Shown here in pieces: positions 36,233-46,098 of a stretch of DNA of 64,000 bases. The translations under genes were made by a program, and so were the position numbers. The notes under the pieces are model-generated. The model made no database searches. It was not told where the DNA came from and saw only the letters and a program-made list of their open reading frames with translations. Origin of the DNA: Kitasatospora sp. NBC_01287 (lineage in GTDB: Bacteria > Actinomycetota > Actinomycetes > Streptomycetales > Streptomycetaceae); contig NZ_JAPEPB010000001.1 in assembly GCF_026340565.1 (NCBI RefSeq), positions 3,758,501-3,822,500 of the forward strand, given 5' to 3'. The stretch's first letter is position 1. Every line of letters starts with the position of its first letter.

Positions 36233-37450
36233 ATGGCCAACAGCAGCTCACCCGAAGCCCCGCTCCCGGTCGGCAAGGTCTCGCAGTTGATCAGCGGCTG
36301 GATCGAGCGGCTCGGCGCCGTCTGGGTGGAGGGCCAGATCACCCAGCTCAGCCGCCGGCCCGGGATGCAGTTCCTGACCCTGCGCGATGTCGAGCAGGAC
36401 GTGTCGCTGGGCGTCACCTGCTTCCGCTCGGTGCTGGAGCCGCTGGCCGACACCCTGCACGAGGGCTCCCGGGTGCTGGTGCACGCCAAGCCCGAGTGGT
36501 ACACCGCCCGCGGCACCCTGTCGCTGCGGGCCACCGAGATCCGCCTGGTCGGGCTGGGCGAGCTGCTGGCCCGGCTGGAACGGCTCAAGCGGCAGCTGGC
36601 GGGCGAGGGCCTGTTCGCCGCCGAGCGCAAGCGGCCGCTGCCGTTCCTGCCCGGCTGCGTGGGGCTGGTCACCGGGCGCGCCTCGGCCGCCGAACGGGAC
36701 GTGCTGGAGGTGGCCAGGCGGCGCTGGCCGGCGGTCCGCTTCGAGGTGCGCAACGTGCTGGTGCAGGGCCCGCAGGCGGCCGGGCAGGTGGCGGCGGCGG
36801 TGCGCGAGCTGGACGGCCACCCCGAGGTGGACGTGATCATCGTGGCCCGCGGTGGCGGCAGCGTGGAGGACCTGCTGCCCTTCTCCGACGAGGAGCTCTG
36901 CCGCGCGGTGGCCGAGGTCCGCACGCCGGTGGTGAGCGCGATCGGGCACGAGCCGGACCAGCCGCTGCTGGACTTCGTCGCCGATCTGCGGGCCGCGACG
37001 CCCACCGACGCCGCCAAGCGGGTGGTCCCCGACGTGGGCGAGGAGCAGGCCAAGGTGCGCCAGCTGCGGGACCGGGCCCGGCGGCTGGCCACCGAGCTGG
37101 TGCGGCGCGAGGAGGCCGGGCTGGCCTCGGTGCGCGGACGGCCCTCGCTGGCCGCGCCCCACCGGCTGGTGGCCGAGCGCTCGCAGGAGCTGACCGCCCT
37201 GGTCGAGCGGGCCCGGCGGACCCTGGGCCACCGGCTGGACCGGGCCGAGTCAGACCTCGGGCACACCCTGGCCCGGGTGGTGGCGCTCTCCCCAGCCGCG
37301 ACGCTGGAGCGCGGTTACGCGGTGCTCCAGCGGGCCGACGGGCAGGTGGTGACCGACCAGGCGGTGCTCGCGGCGGGCGAGCGGCTGCACGCGCGGGTCG
37401 CGGGCGGCGGCTTCGAGGTGACGGTCAGCGGGGCGACAGCTCAGGATTGA
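36233..37450 (+). CDS. xseA: Exodeoxyribonuclease VII large subunit
   Basis: A 405-residue subunit of the nuclease that degrades single-stranded DNA from both ends. The N-terminal OB-fold contains [21 protein letters not shown], followed by the catalytic domain with [13 protein letters not shown] and [16 protein letters not shown], then a coiled-coil C-terminal half. Length is slightly short of the E. coli protein but normal for actinobacteria. The last 26 nt overlap the 3' end of a convergent acetyltransferase gene, which separates it from xseB. Confidence 0.96.
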   Translation: MANSSSPEAPLPVGKVSQLISGWIERLGAVWVEGQITQLSRRPGMQFLTLRDVEQDVSLGVTCFRSVLEPLADTLHEGSRVLVHAKPEWYTARGTLSLRATEIRLVGLGELLARLERLKRQLAGEGLFAAERKRPLPFLPGCVGLVTGRASAAERDVLEVARRRWPAVRFEVRNVLVQGPQAAGQVAAAVRELDGHPEVDVIIVARGGGSVEDLLPFSDEELCRAVAEVRTPVVSAIGHEPDQPLLDFVADLRAATPTDAAKRVVPDVGEEQAKVRQLRDRARRLATELVRREEAGLASVRGRPSLAAPHRLVAERSQELTALVERARRTLGHRLDRAESDLGHTLARVVALSPAATLERGYAVLQRADGQVVTDQAVLAAGERLHARVAGGGFEVTVSGATAQD

Positions 37451-37991
37451 GTCCGGGATCGGGGCTCGGCGCGAGACCGGGGCTGAAGGCGGGATCGGGG
37501 CTGAAGGCGGGATCGGAACCGAGCCGGTTGCGGGAGAGCGGCACGGAGTGCTCCGCGAAGCCGAGGCTGCGGTAGAGCTGCTCGCCGCCCTCGGTGGCGT
37601 GCAGGTCGATCCGGGTCACCCGGTGCTCGTCGAACCAGGCCAGCAGCGCCTCGGTGCAGGCCCTGGCGTGGCCGCGGCGGCGGCGGGCCGGGTCGGTGCA
37701 GATGTTGAAGACGAAGCCGAAGAGCCCCTCGGGGTGCCCGGGCGCCGGCAGTCGCTGCTCCAGGGTGCCCACCGCGCAGGCGGCCAGCCGGCCCGGCGCG
37801 TCGGGGTCGTCGACGACGAAGGCGGGCATGGTGGTGGCGTGCGGGTCGGCCAACCGATCGCGCAGCAGCGCCTCGGCCCGCCCCTCCCAGGGCCCTGGCT
37901 CGGCCTGGCCCCGCATCGCCTCGAACATCAGCAGTCGCAGCCGGACCAGCTCCGGGGCGTCCTCGGGCCGTGCCTGTCGTACCTCGCTCAT
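37425..37991 (-). CDS. GNAT-family N-acetyltransferase
   Basis: A 188-residue acetyltransferase. Motif A reads [25 protein letters not shown], the acetyl-CoA loop being RRRRGHA, and the C-terminal [18 protein letters not shown] is the usual last strand-helix. A family member would stop around residue 163; a further 25 residues rich in Pro/Ser repeat SDPAFSP, encoded by two exact 18-bp repeats. The acceptor is unknown. It lies between xseA and xseB on the opposite strand and overlaps the end of xseA by 26 nt. Confidence 0.87.
   Translation of the reverse strand: MSEVRQARPEDAPELVRLRLLMFEAMRGQAEPGPWEGRAEALLRDRLADPHATTMPAFVVDDPDAPGRLAACAVGTLEQRLPAPGHPEGLFGFVFNICTDPARRRRGHARACTEALLAWFDEHRVTRIDLHATEGGEQLYRSLGFAEHSVPLSRNRLGSDPAFSPDPAFSPGLAPSPDPGLNPELSPR
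37481..37516 (-). repeat. Two perfect 18-bp tandem repeats in the acetyltransferase tail
   Basis: Units 37481-37498 and 37499-37516 are identical and in frame, each adding six residues to the C-terminal extension. Confidence 0.85.
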
Positions 37992-38077
37992 GGCGCCCGA
38001 CAGTAGCCAGCCGGCGGCGGCGGCGCAGCTGGATTTGGCTGCGCCGCTCTGTCGGGTGCTGCCCCTACGCTGACCCC

Positions 38078-38350
38078 ATGGCCGATGAGCAGAGCACGAG
38101 CAGCGAGAACACCGCCGAGCTGGGCTACGAGCAGGCCCGGGACGCCCTGATGGAGGTGGTCCGGCGGTTGGAGACCGGCGGCACCACGCTGGAGGAGTCG
38201 CTCGCGCTCTGGGAGCGCGGCGAGGAGCTGGCCAAGGTCTGCCAGCGCTGGCTGGACGGTGCCCGGGCCCGGCTGGAGGCCGCGCTGGCGGCCGAGCAGC
38301 GGCAGGAGCAGCCGGAGGGCGGGCCGGCCGGGGGCAAGGCCGGTGCGTGA
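38078..38350 (+). CDS. xseB: Exodeoxyribonuclease VII small subunit
   Basis: A 90-residue small subunit that assembles on the coiled coil of XseA. The family core is [56 protein letters not shown] 38078 is used; no strong ribosome site is visible. Unlike the usual adjacent arrangement, a convergent acetyltransferase gene lies between it and xseA, so it has its own promoter or depends on read-through. A 13-bp triple repeat starts at its stop codon. Confidence 0.94.
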   Translation: MADEQSTSSENTAELGYEQARDALMEVVRRLETGGTTLEESLALWERGEELAKVCQRWLDGARARLEAALAAEQRQEQPEGGPAGGKAGA

Positions 38351-38386
38351 GGTCGGCACATGAGGTCGGCACATGAGGTCGGCACA
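38348..38386 (+). repeat. Three perfect 13-bp tandem repeats after xseB
   Basis: TGAGGTCGGCACA occurs at 38348-38360, 38361-38373 and 38374-38386. The first copy includes the xseB stop codon. With 13-bp spacing the copies face different sides of the helix, so cooperative regulator binding is less likely than replication slippage. Confidence 0.85.
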
Positions 38387-38431
38387 GGAGATCAGGTGCG
38401 TGAGGCAGGTCACGTGGACTTGAGGAATGGT

Positions 38432-38441
38432 TGAATATTCA
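38432..38441. promoter_or_regulatory. AT-rich palindrome upstream of the nitroreductase gene
   Basis: TGAATATTCA is a perfect 10-bp palindrome in otherwise GC-rich DNA, 65 nt before the nitroreductase start. The position and base composition suggest a repressor or activator site; the binding protein is unknown. Confidence 0.4.
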
Positions 38442-38506
38442 CCTATGTTGGAACACCTGAGCGGCGCTCGGCCGCCCGGTACCGATCCAGCATGAGGTGT
38501 AGCACC

Positions 38507-39115
38507 ATGACCACCGCCAACGACGCGCTCGTCCTCGACGCCGCCGCCCAGGACCTGCTCTTCCGCGAGGCCCGCACCGCCAACACCTTCACCGAGGAGC
38601 CGGTCTCCGAGGAGCAGGTGCAGGCCATCTACGACCTGGTGAAGTACGCGCCCACCGCCTTCAACCAGCAGGCCCTGCGAGTGGTCCTGGTCCGCTCCGC
38701 CGAGGCCCGCGAGCGCCTGGTGGCGCAGATGTCGGACGGCAACAAGCCCAAGACCTCCGCCGCCCCGCTGGTCGCCATCCTGGCCGCCGACCACGAGTTC
38801 CACGAGGAGCTGCCGAGCCAGTTCCCGGCCTTCCCGCAGGCCAAGGACGTCTTCTTCAGCGAGCGTCCGGTCCGCGAGAACTCGGCCCGCTTCAACGCCG
38901 GGCTGCAGGTCGGCTACTTCATCATCGGCGTGCGCGCCGCCGGCCTGGCCGCGGGCCCGATGACCGGCTTCAACGCCGAGGGCATCAACAAGGAGTTCTT
39001 CGCCGACGGCGAGCACTCGGTGCTGGCCGTGGTGAACATCGGCAAGCCGGGCGCCGACGCCTGGTACCCGCGCTCGCCGCGCCTGGCCTACGACCAGGTC
39101 GTCACCAGCGTCTGA
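38507..39115 (+). CDS. Nitroreductase-family protein (RutE/malonic semialdehyde reductase type)
   Basis: A 202-residue FMN-dependent oxidoreductase. The N-terminal RTANTFTEEPVSEEQVQAIYDLVKYAPTAFNQQ and the C-terminal GFNAEGINKEFF fit the HadB/RutE branch of the nitroreductase family, which reduces malonic semialdehyde in pyrimidine breakdown; other aldehyde or nitro substrates are possible. ATG 38507 has GAGGTG upstream. The gene stands alone with an AT-rich palindrome in its promoter region and is followed by a very strong hairpin. Confidence 0.88.
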   Translation: MTTANDALVLDAAAQDLLFREARTANTFTEEPVSEEQVQAIYDLVKYAPTAFNQQALRVVLVRSAEARERLVAQMSDGNKPKTSAAPLVAILAADHEFHEELPSQFPAFPQAKDVFFSERPVRENSARFNAGLQVGYFIIGVRAAGLAAGPMTGFNAEGINKEFFADGEHSVLAVVNIGKPGADAWYPRSPRLAYDQVVTSV

Positions 39116-39139
39116 GCGGGGTGCCGCACTCCGGCGCAA

Positions 39140-39190
39140 CGGCCCGGGCCCGGACTCCACTCGTGGCGAGTGGAGTCCGGGCCCGGGCCG
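39140..39190. terminator. 23-bp perfect hairpin between convergent genes
   Basis: Arms 39140-39162 and 39168-39190 pair without mismatch. It lies 25 nt after the nitroreductase stop and, on the other strand, 38 nt after the DUF4245 stop; one of the strongest hairpins in the window. Confidence 0.88.
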
Positions 39191-39192
39191 TT

Positions 39193-39222
39193 CGCGTGCG
39201 CGTGCGCGTGCGCGTGCGCGTG
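39193..39222. repeat. Five perfect CGCGTG hexamers
   Basis: (CGCGTG)5, strictly alternating pyrimidine and purine for 30 bp, a sequence type that can adopt Z-DNA under negative supercoiling. It directly adjoins the terminator hairpin between convergent genes. Confidence 0.85.
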
Positions 39223-39227
39223 CGGGG

Positions 39228-39773
39228 CTACGGCTTCAGCGCCTGCGCCAGCTCGTCCAGCTCCTGGTACGAGGCGCTGCCGGTGACCAGGGTGGTGGCC
39301 GAGTCGGCGGTCACGGTCAGGCCGCGGTAGTGGTCGCCCTGGTAGCGCGACCAGTCCTGGCCGGCGATGGTCGCGCTGCCGTCCGGCGCGTAGCCGCTGA
39401 CCACGGTCTTGAGCAGGTCGTTCTTGGGCTCGTTGCTCTGCTCCACGGCCGCGTACTTGCCGTCCGGGGTGACGAAGCCCAGGTGCCAGCCGGCGTGGCC
39501 CTCGGGGTCCACGTCGTAGGTCACCGAGGTCGCCCGCCACTGGCCGGCCAACCCCTGGGGCGCCAGGATCGGGTACGGCGCGGCGCGCTTGGCCGAGGCC
39601 AGCGCCGCACTGTAGTCCACCACGCGCACCCCGTCGCCGTTCGTGCTGTGCGGGATGGTGAAGTACGCCACCAAGGCCACACCCATCACGGCGACCATCG
39701 ACAGGATCATGTCCCGGACGGTCTGCCGTCCTCGTCTGCTGTTGCCTGCTGCCACCCCCACATGGTGACCCAT
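39228..39773 (-). CDS. DUF4245 membrane-anchored protein
   Basis: A 181-residue protein with one N-terminal membrane span (near residues 22-40: MILSMVAVMGVALVAYFTI) and an outside domain containing YPILAPQGLAGQWRATSVTYDV and WHLGFVTPDGKYAAVEQS, characteristic of actinobacterial DUF4245. Function is unknown; it commonly lies next to glpX, as here, where it is divergent. ATG 39773 is used but lacks a good ribosome site, and GTG codons at 39761 or 39755 are alternatives. Confidence 0.85.
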   Translation of the reverse strand: MGHHVGVAAGNSRRGRQTVRDMILSMVAVMGVALVAYFTIPHSTNGDGVRVVDYSAALASAKRAAPYPILAPQGLAGQWRATSVTYDVDPEGHAGWHLGFVTPDGKYAAVEQSNEPKNDLLKTVVSGYAPDGSATIAGQDWSRYQGDHYRGLTVTADSATTLVTGSASYQELDELAQALKP

Positions 39774-39970
39774 CGTGCCGCCGCGGCTGACCGCGGGGGT
39801 CCCCGGCGAGCCCGCAAACCGCCCATACCGCCGCAGAAGCGCAGGTGAGCGGGACCCGCGCCACAGACAGTCATCCCATCCACAGATACGATCGGGGGAC
39901 CCTCAACGCAGCGCTCGACCAGAAAGTAGTCGATCGCTGACTGGCCGTCGCGTACAGAGAGGTAACGACG

Positions 39971-41011
39971 ATGACCACGCAGCACCCCTCCCACCTTCCG
40001 CAGTCGCTGGAGGTGGCCCCTGAAGCACCGGACCGCAACCTGGCCCTGGAGCTCGTCCGGGTGACCGAGGCGGCGGCCATGGCAGCCGGCCGCTGGGTCG
40101 GCCGGGGCGACAAGAACGGCGCCGACGGCGCCGCCGTGAAGGCTATGCGGACCCTCGTCTCCACCGTCTCGATGAACGGCATCGTCGTCATCGGCGAGGG
40201 CGAGAAGGACGAAGCCCCGATGCTCTACAACGGCGAGCGGGTCGGCGACGGCACCGGCGCCGAGTGCGACGTCGCCGTGGACCCGGTGGACGGCACCACG
40301 CTGACCGCCAAGGGCATGGCCAACGCGGTCGCCGTGCTGGCCGTGGCCGACCGCGGCACCATGTTCGACCCCAGCGCCGTCTTCTACATGGACAAGCTGG
40401 TGGCCGGACCCGAGGCCGCCGAGTTCGTCGACATCACCGCCCCGCCCGCGGTCAACATCCGCCGCGTCGCCAAGGCCAAGGGCAGCTCCGTCGAGGACGT
40501 CACCGTGATGATCCTGGACCGGCCCCGCCACCAGAACCTGGTCCGCGAGGTGCGCGAGGCCGGCGCCCGGATCAAGTTCATCTCCGACGGCGACGTGGCC
40601 GGCGCGATCATGACCGCCCGCGAGGGCACCGGCGTCGACCTGCTGCTCGGCGTCGGCGGCACCCCCGAGGGGATCATCGCGGCCTGCGCGATGAAGTGCA
40701 TGGGCGGCGTGATCCAGGGCCGGCTGTGGCCCAAGGACGAGGCCGAGAAGCAGCGCGCGCTGGACGCCGGCCACGATCTGGACCGGGTCCTGACCACCAA
40801 CGACCTGGTCAGCGGCGAGAACGTGTTCTTCGTGGCCACCGGCATCACCGACGGCGAGCTGCTGCGCGGTGTGCACTACCGCCACGAGACCGCCACCACC
40901 AGCTCACTGGTGATGCGCTCCAAGAGCGGCACGATCCGCCAGATCGACTCGGTCCACAAGCTGTCCAAGCTGCGGGCCTACAGCGCGATCGACTTCGACC
41001 GGGCGAACTGA
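39971..41011 (+). CDS. glpX: Class II fructose-1,6-bisphosphatase
   Basis: A 346-residue metal-dependent enzyme that hydrolyses fructose 1,6-bisphosphate in gluconeogenesis. The metal-site motif [13 protein letters not shown] and the early [15 protein letters not shown] carry the acidic ligands, and SDGDVAGAI is the late active-site loop. Length and order match the actinobacterial GlpX that is usually the only fructose bisphosphatase. AGGTAACG precedes ATG 39971. A 19-bp hairpin follows. Confidence 0.97.
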   Translation: MTTQHPSHLPQSLEVAPEAPDRNLALELVRVTEAAAMAAGRWVGRGDKNGADGAAVKAMRTLVSTVSMNGIVVIGEGEKDEAPMLYNGERVGDGTGAECDVAVDPVDGTTLTAKGMANAVAVLAVADRGTMFDPSAVFYMDKLVAGPEAAEFVDITAPPAVNIRRVAKAKGSSVEDVTVMILDRPRHQNLVREVREAGARIKFISDGDVAGAIMTAREGTGVDLLLGVGGTPEGIIAACAMKCMGGVIQGRLWPKDEAEKQRALDAGHDLDRVLTTNDLVSGENVFFVATGITDGELLRGVHYRHETATTSSLVMRSKSGTIRQIDSVHKLSKLRAYSAIDFDRAN

Positions 41012-41082
41012 CCCGGCGCTCGCCCGCCGCCCGCTGAACATATCGACGGGCGGACCGGCGGGCGGACGGACGTACGGATGGA

Positions 41083-41123
41083 CGGCAGGGGGCTGGGCGC
41101 GATCCGCGCCCAGCCCCCTGCCG
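41083..41123. terminator. Bidirectional terminator between glpX and the WhiB-like gene
   Basis: Arms 41083-41101 and 41105-41123 pair perfectly (19 bp) around a three-base loop. The hairpin ends 3 nt before the stop of the convergent gene. Confidence 0.87.
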
Positions 41124-41126
41124 CGT

Positions 41127-41576
41127 TCAGCCCGCTATCCGCCCGGGCTCGGCCACCCGCCGCCCCGTCACACGCTGACCGGGCACCAGCTGGGCCTCGG
41201 CACGCAGCTCGACCTCGCGGCGCCGGCGGCGGGCCAGCACCACCCGGCGCTCGGCGGCGGTGAGCCCGCCCCACACCCCGTACGGCTCGGGCTGCGCCAG
41301 CGCGTGCTCGCGGCAGGAGAGCAGCACCGGGCAGCGGGCGCAGACCTGCTTGGCGTGCGCCTCGCGGGCCAGCCGGGCGGCCGTCGGCTCCTTGGACGGG
41401 GCGAAGAACAGCCCGGCCTCGTCCCGGCGGCAGGCCGCGCCGGTGTGCCAGGGGTTCTCCTCCAGGTGGTCGAGCCGCACACTCGCGGGCGCGCTCAGCG
41501 CGGCGCCCCCGCGTCCGGGCCGCTCGGCGGCGGCCCGCACGACGTCGGTGGTGCTGGGCTCGATCGGGTGCAGCAC
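41127..41576 (-). CDS. wblI: WhiB-family iron-sulphur regulator (WblI-like)
   Basis: A 149-residue WhiB-like protein, a [4Fe-4S] transcription factor family confined to actinobacteria. Cys49, Cys79, Cys82 and Cys88 give the Cys-x29-Cys-x2-Cys-x5-Cys cluster site; GVWGGLT is the beta-turn signature, followed by an Arg-rich tail (RRVVLARRRRRE) that contacts DNA. GTG 41576 is chosen because AGGAG lies 5 nt upstream. Position beside glpX is that of wblI in Streptomyces coelicolor (from memory), so the symbol is probable rather than certain. Its regulon is unknown. Confidence 0.85.
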   Translation of the reverse strand: MLHPIEPSTTDVVRAAAERPGRGGAALSAPASVRLDHLEENPWHTGAACRRDEAGLFFAPSKEPTAARLAREAHAKQVCARCPVLLSCREHALAQPEPYGVWGGLTAAERRVVLARRRRREVELRAEAQLVPGQRVTGRRVAEPGRIAG

Positions 41577-41812
41577 GGCGACTCCTGACACAACTCGGGG
41601 AAGGCTCGCGTCACTGCCCGGCTGCCGCCTGAGTGCCGTACGACGCCGTCTGACCGCAGCCGTTCAAGAAAACGATGTGCCCGAGGACGTACCCCGCGCG
41701 ATCCTGGTTCATGCACACCGTGTTCACCCAGACACAGCCTGCACTCGGACCAACCCCGAGTGCCGATCAAGGAGTTGACGGAACGTGAGGTTCCGCACCG
41801 CCGCGGCGCCGC

Positions 41813-42535
41813 TCAGTCGTCGAGTTGCTTGCGCACCCACTCCTTGAGCTTCTTGCCCCGGCGCGGCTTGGCTTCGACCCCGCCGAAGATCGCCGCGCCC
41901 TTCACCCGCACCACCGGGGCGTACGGGTCGGCCGCGATCTGCTCGCGCACGTCGAAGCCGCCGAAGATGCCCGACCCGGCACCGACCAGCGTCACGTTCT
42001 CCGGCACCCGGATCGACACCCCGCCGAAGACCGCGGTGACCTCGATCACCACCTCGGGCGACTCGAAGACCGCGTCACTCAGGTCCAGTTCCACCCCGCC
42101 GAAGACGGAGGTCACCCGCACGTGCGGGCCGACCCGCCACCTCCCCTTGCGGGCGGCGCCGCCGAAGACCGCGACCAGGGAACCCGACTCCAGGCGGGCC
42201 GGGGCCTGCGGCGCGACGGCCGGCCGCTCGGCCCCGGCCGGGCCCGGGCGGTGGGCGGGCAGGTCCCGGGTGAGCGGTACCAGCTCCCCCAGCGTCTTGG
42301 CGCCGTAGGCCGCCTCGATCCGCTCGGAGTGCTCCTCCACGCTCAGCCGCCCTTCGGCGTACGCGTCGCGCAGCAGCTCCGCGATCCGCTCGCGGTCGGC
42401 GTCGGAGGCGCGCAGCTCGGCTTCGGCGACCCTGCTCTCGGGCCGCGCCACGGGCGCGGGTTCGGTCTTGCGCAGCGGCACCGGCTGCGCGTCGCTGGGC
42501 TGTTCGGACGGCTCGGGTGACGGCGAGTTCTCCAC
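41813..42535 (-). CDS. DUF1707 and LiaF-like domain protein
   Basis: A 240-residue protein. A disordered N-terminus leads to the DUF1707 domain (RASDADRERIAELLRDAYAEGRLSVEEHSERIEAAYGAKTLGEL), then a beta-repeat region with four VFGG/IFGG motifs typical of the LiaF-like cell-wall stress domain, and a basic C-terminus. No membrane span is seen, so it is likely cytoplasmic or peripheral. Function is unknown; DUF1707 proteins are common in actinobacteria and often linked to envelope stress by association. The start is GTG 42535. Confidence 0.88.
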   Translation of the reverse strand: MENSPSPEPSEQPSDAQPVPLRKTEPAPVARPESRVAEAELRASDADRERIAELLRDAYAEGRLSVEEHSERIEAAYGAKTLGELVPLTRDLPAHRPGPAGAERPAVAPQAPARLESGSLVAVFGGAARKGRWRVGPHVRVTSVFGGVELDLSDAVFESPEVVIEVTAVFGGVSIRVPENVTLVGAGSGIFGGFDVREQIAADPYAPVVRVKGAAIFGGVEAKPRRGKKLKEWVRKQLDD

Positions 42536-42738
42536 GCCGCCCAGCCTAGGGGCTTCGCTCTGTGCGAACGAGGGGTCTCAGGGTCCTCTCCGGGTGCTCT
42601 CCGGGTCGCCGCCCCGAGCCTCAGGGTCGGCGTGACGCCCATCACCCCCGCTCACCCGCCCGCACCCCGCGGCGCCGCCGGCTCTAACCTGGAAGGCGCT
42701 TCGCCGACGCAGCACCATCAATCCGTGAAGGACCTCGC

Positions 42739-44400
<1,662 letters not shown>

Positions 44401-44420
44401 CGTTCCCCCTCGCTGACGCG

Positions 44421-44448
44421 TGCCCCGGGGCCGGCCGGCTCCGGGGCA
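44421..44448. terminator. Terminator between fumarase and a convergent gene
   Basis: TGCCCCGG at 44421-44428 and CCGGGGCA at 44441-44448 pair, with further partial pairing inside the loop. It lies 20 nt after each of the two convergent stop codons. Confidence 0.75.
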
Positions 44449-44467
44449 TCGTCACGCCCCGACCCCG

Positions 44468-44791
44468 TCAGGCCTGGCCGGTCTCGAACCGGCTCACCTT
44501 GCCGTCGGCGATCTCGAACCGCCACGCGGTGCGCATCTCGCCCCAGGTCTCGTTGCGGAAGTTCGCGATCAGCGACCGGCCGCCGTCCGACTCGGTCTGG
44601 ACCTCCATGTGGCCGCGGGAGCCGAAGATCTCCCGGTCGATCCACTCCTGCAGCTCGCGGTCCGACCCGTCGTCGGACATCGTGGCACCCTCGGTGAGCA
44701 GGGCGAGGAAGGCGGCGCGGTCGTTGGCGTTGACCGCCGTCACGAGCGCGCGGACGGTCGGGTCGGAGAGCTTGGCGACGGCGATGGTCAT
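44468..44791 (-). CDS. SnoaL/NTF2-like family protein
   Basis: A 107-residue protein of the NTF2-like fold: LVTAVNANDRAAFLALLTEGATMSDDGSDRELQEWIDREIF, followed by the strand pattern ending WRFEIADGKVSRFETGQA. Such small proteins are isomerase- or hydratase-like, or ligand-binding; no catalytic assignment is possible. ATG 44791 has AGGAGC 7 nt upstream, which excludes longer frames. It stands alone between fumarase and a small secreted protein gene. Confidence 0.85.
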   Translation of the reverse strand: MTIAVAKLSDPTVRALVTAVNANDRAAFLALLTEGATMSDDGSDRELQEWIDREIFGSRGHMEVQTESDGGRSLIANFRNETWGEMRTAWRFEIADGKVSRFETGQA

Positions 44792-45056
44792 TTGACAGCT
44801 CCTGGGGGCTGCGGCAACGGGGGTTGCCAGCACTCTCGCACGAGCGTGCGCACGGTCCGCGCAGCGGCACCGCGCCGGTCCCTCCGCCGGCCCAGCGGCG
44901 GGCCTGCGGAGGACCAGCCCGGTTCGGCAGGGCCGCCGTCGCGGCGCCGTTCGCCCGTACGGGTCCTCTTCGGCGGCCACTGCTGGCGCTGCGGGCGGCG
45001 CGGTGGCGATCATGTGAGTGAACGTCAGTTCCCCATGACCGCAAGGCAGGTGTCGC

Positions 45057-45560
45057 ATGACCAGCAGCCCATCCCGTCGCCGATCCCAGCGCCGGCTCGC
45101 GCACCGCCTGCTGGTCGCGGGCGGCGTCCTCACGCTCCTGCTGTCACCGGCGGCGGCCGCCAGTGCCGCGCCGCCGCGCTCGGACCTCGAAGTGATCCAG
45201 CTGATCCCGGAGCCCGCGCCGCCCGGCGGGCTCACCACCGTGCACGGTTTCGTCGCCAACGGCGGCCCGGACACGACCGAGGCCCCGTTCACCGTGACGA
45301 TCACGCTCCCCTTCGGCAGCTACGCCGAGACACCGTTCTTCCCGAGCGACTGCCGGCCGAGCGAGGGCGGCCACAGCGTGCGCTGCGTCTTCCCGGCCGG
45401 CCTGCGCCCGGGGCGCACGGCCACGGCGCTGATCCCCACCCGGATCGAGTCGAACGTGGAGCACCCCGGCCGGCTGACCGGCGGCCGCGTGACGGTGACC
45501 GGCCCGGACGACCCGAACCCGGAGAACAACAGCCAGCCGTTCGAGATCCCGATCTCCTGA
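45057..45560 (+). CDS. Secreted DUF11/CARDB-like protein
   Basis: A 167-residue exported protein. Basic residues, a hydrophobic core (LLVAGGVLTLLLSPAAAASAA) and an AXA cleavage region around residue 38 give a classical signal peptide. The mature part resembles a single beta-sandwich of the DUF11/CARDB type (EPAPPGGLTTVHGFVANGGPDTTEAPFTVTITLP; ending NPENNSQPFEIPIS) with one cysteine pair for a disulphide (Cys102-Cys114 region). Function is unknown. A hairpin 20 nt after its stop ends the transcript. Confidence 0.8.
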   Translation: MTSSPSRRRSQRRLAHRLLVAGGVLTLLLSPAAAASAAPPRSDLEVIQLIPEPAPPGGLTTVHGFVANGGPDTTEAPFTVTITLPFGSYAETPFFPSDCRPSEGGHSVRCVFPAGLRPGRTATALIPTRIESNVEHPGRLTGGRVTVTGPDDPNPENNSQPFEIPIS

Positions 45561-45579
45561 GGGCGGGCGGAGACGACGA

Positions 45580-45602
45580 AGCCCCCGGGGGTACCGGGGG
45601 CT
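45580..45602. terminator. Hairpin terminator after the secreted protein gene
   Basis: AGCCCCCGG at 45580-45588 and CCGGGGGCT at 45594-45602 pair, followed by CTTC. It sits between the convergent secreted-protein and acidic-peptide genes. Confidence 0.75.
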
Positions 45603-45672
45603 CTTCGCGCGTAGCGGCACAGGACAACTACGCGATGCAATCAGGCCAAAGTCGGCAGTCGCGAACAGCGTG

Positions 45673-45888
45673 TCACTGCGTGTTGACGACCAGGCCGAGC
45701 GGTTGGGCGGTGCCGCCACCGCCCGCCTGCGACGACGCCGCGGCCGGGGTGTCGCCCTGCGGAGCCGTCGGCTCCGCCGTGCTGCCGGTCTGAACCTGCT
45801 GGTCGGCTGCCTGAACAGCGCCCGTCAGAACGCCGTCCACCTCATCGGTCTGCTCAGGGAGAGCGATCGAAGTCTCGTTGTCGGCCAT
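45673..45888 (-). CDS. 71-residue acidic peptide of unknown function, divergent from the SARP gene
   Basis: ATG 45888 is preceded by AGGTGG at 7 nt, a strong ribosome site. The peptide begins MADNETSIALPEQTDEVD and ends AQPLGLVVNTQ. It contains nine acidic residues and no Lys, Arg, His, Cys, Phe, Tyr or Trp. There is no signal peptide and no membrane segment; the C-terminal half is rich in Ala, Gly, Thr, Gln and Ser (ASSQAGGGGT). No family is recognised. Its promoter has SARP-type heptamer repeats and the divergent neighbour is a SARP regulator, so it is likely a SARP target. Candidate roles are a small regulator, a signalling peptide or a ribosomally made peptide precursor; none is proven. 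Confidence 0.72.
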   Translation of the reverse strand: MADNETSIALPEQTDEVDGVLTGAVQAADQQVQTGSTAEPTAPQGDTPAAASSQAGGGGTAQPLGLVVNTQ

Positions 45889-45957
45889 CGCCGGACCACC
45901 TCTCGGGGCGTCAGTGCTGAACCGCCCCGGTCGGTCTGGCCGCGGCGTGGGGACAGT

Positions 45958-45988
45958 ATCGTAGGGCTCGTTAAATGTCTTATAAACA
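45958..45988 (-). promoter_or_regulatory. Predicted SARP-dependent promoter of the acidic peptide gene
   Basis: On the minus strand, heptamers TGTTTAT (45988-45982) and CATTTAA (45977-45971) are direct, imperfect copies 11 bp apart, with a 7-nt gap before the -10 element TACGAT (45963-45958). SARP sites are heptamer repeats at 11-bp pitch ending about 8 bp from the -10. No -35 is seen, as expected for activator dependence. Confidence 0.6.
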
Positions 45989-46098
45989 GCCCTCCACCTG
46001 AACAATCTGCCCGTTTTGCCCTTCCTGACCGGGCATTGCGGCCGGAGCATGGGGGGCACCACTTCGAGGTTCGAAGTAGCAGGCCATCGGGGGACCTC

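Noticed and set aside
45673..45888. Lanthipeptide, lasso or similar RiPP precursor
   Set aside because: No Cys in the peptide and no modifying enzyme gene nearby, so no class can be named; kept as an unknown acidic peptide.
45670..46098. N-terminal extension of the SARP protein by 143 residues
   Set aside because: The open frame crosses the divergent promoter and peptide gene, has no ribosome site, and the SARP DNA-binding domain begins normally after ATG 46099.
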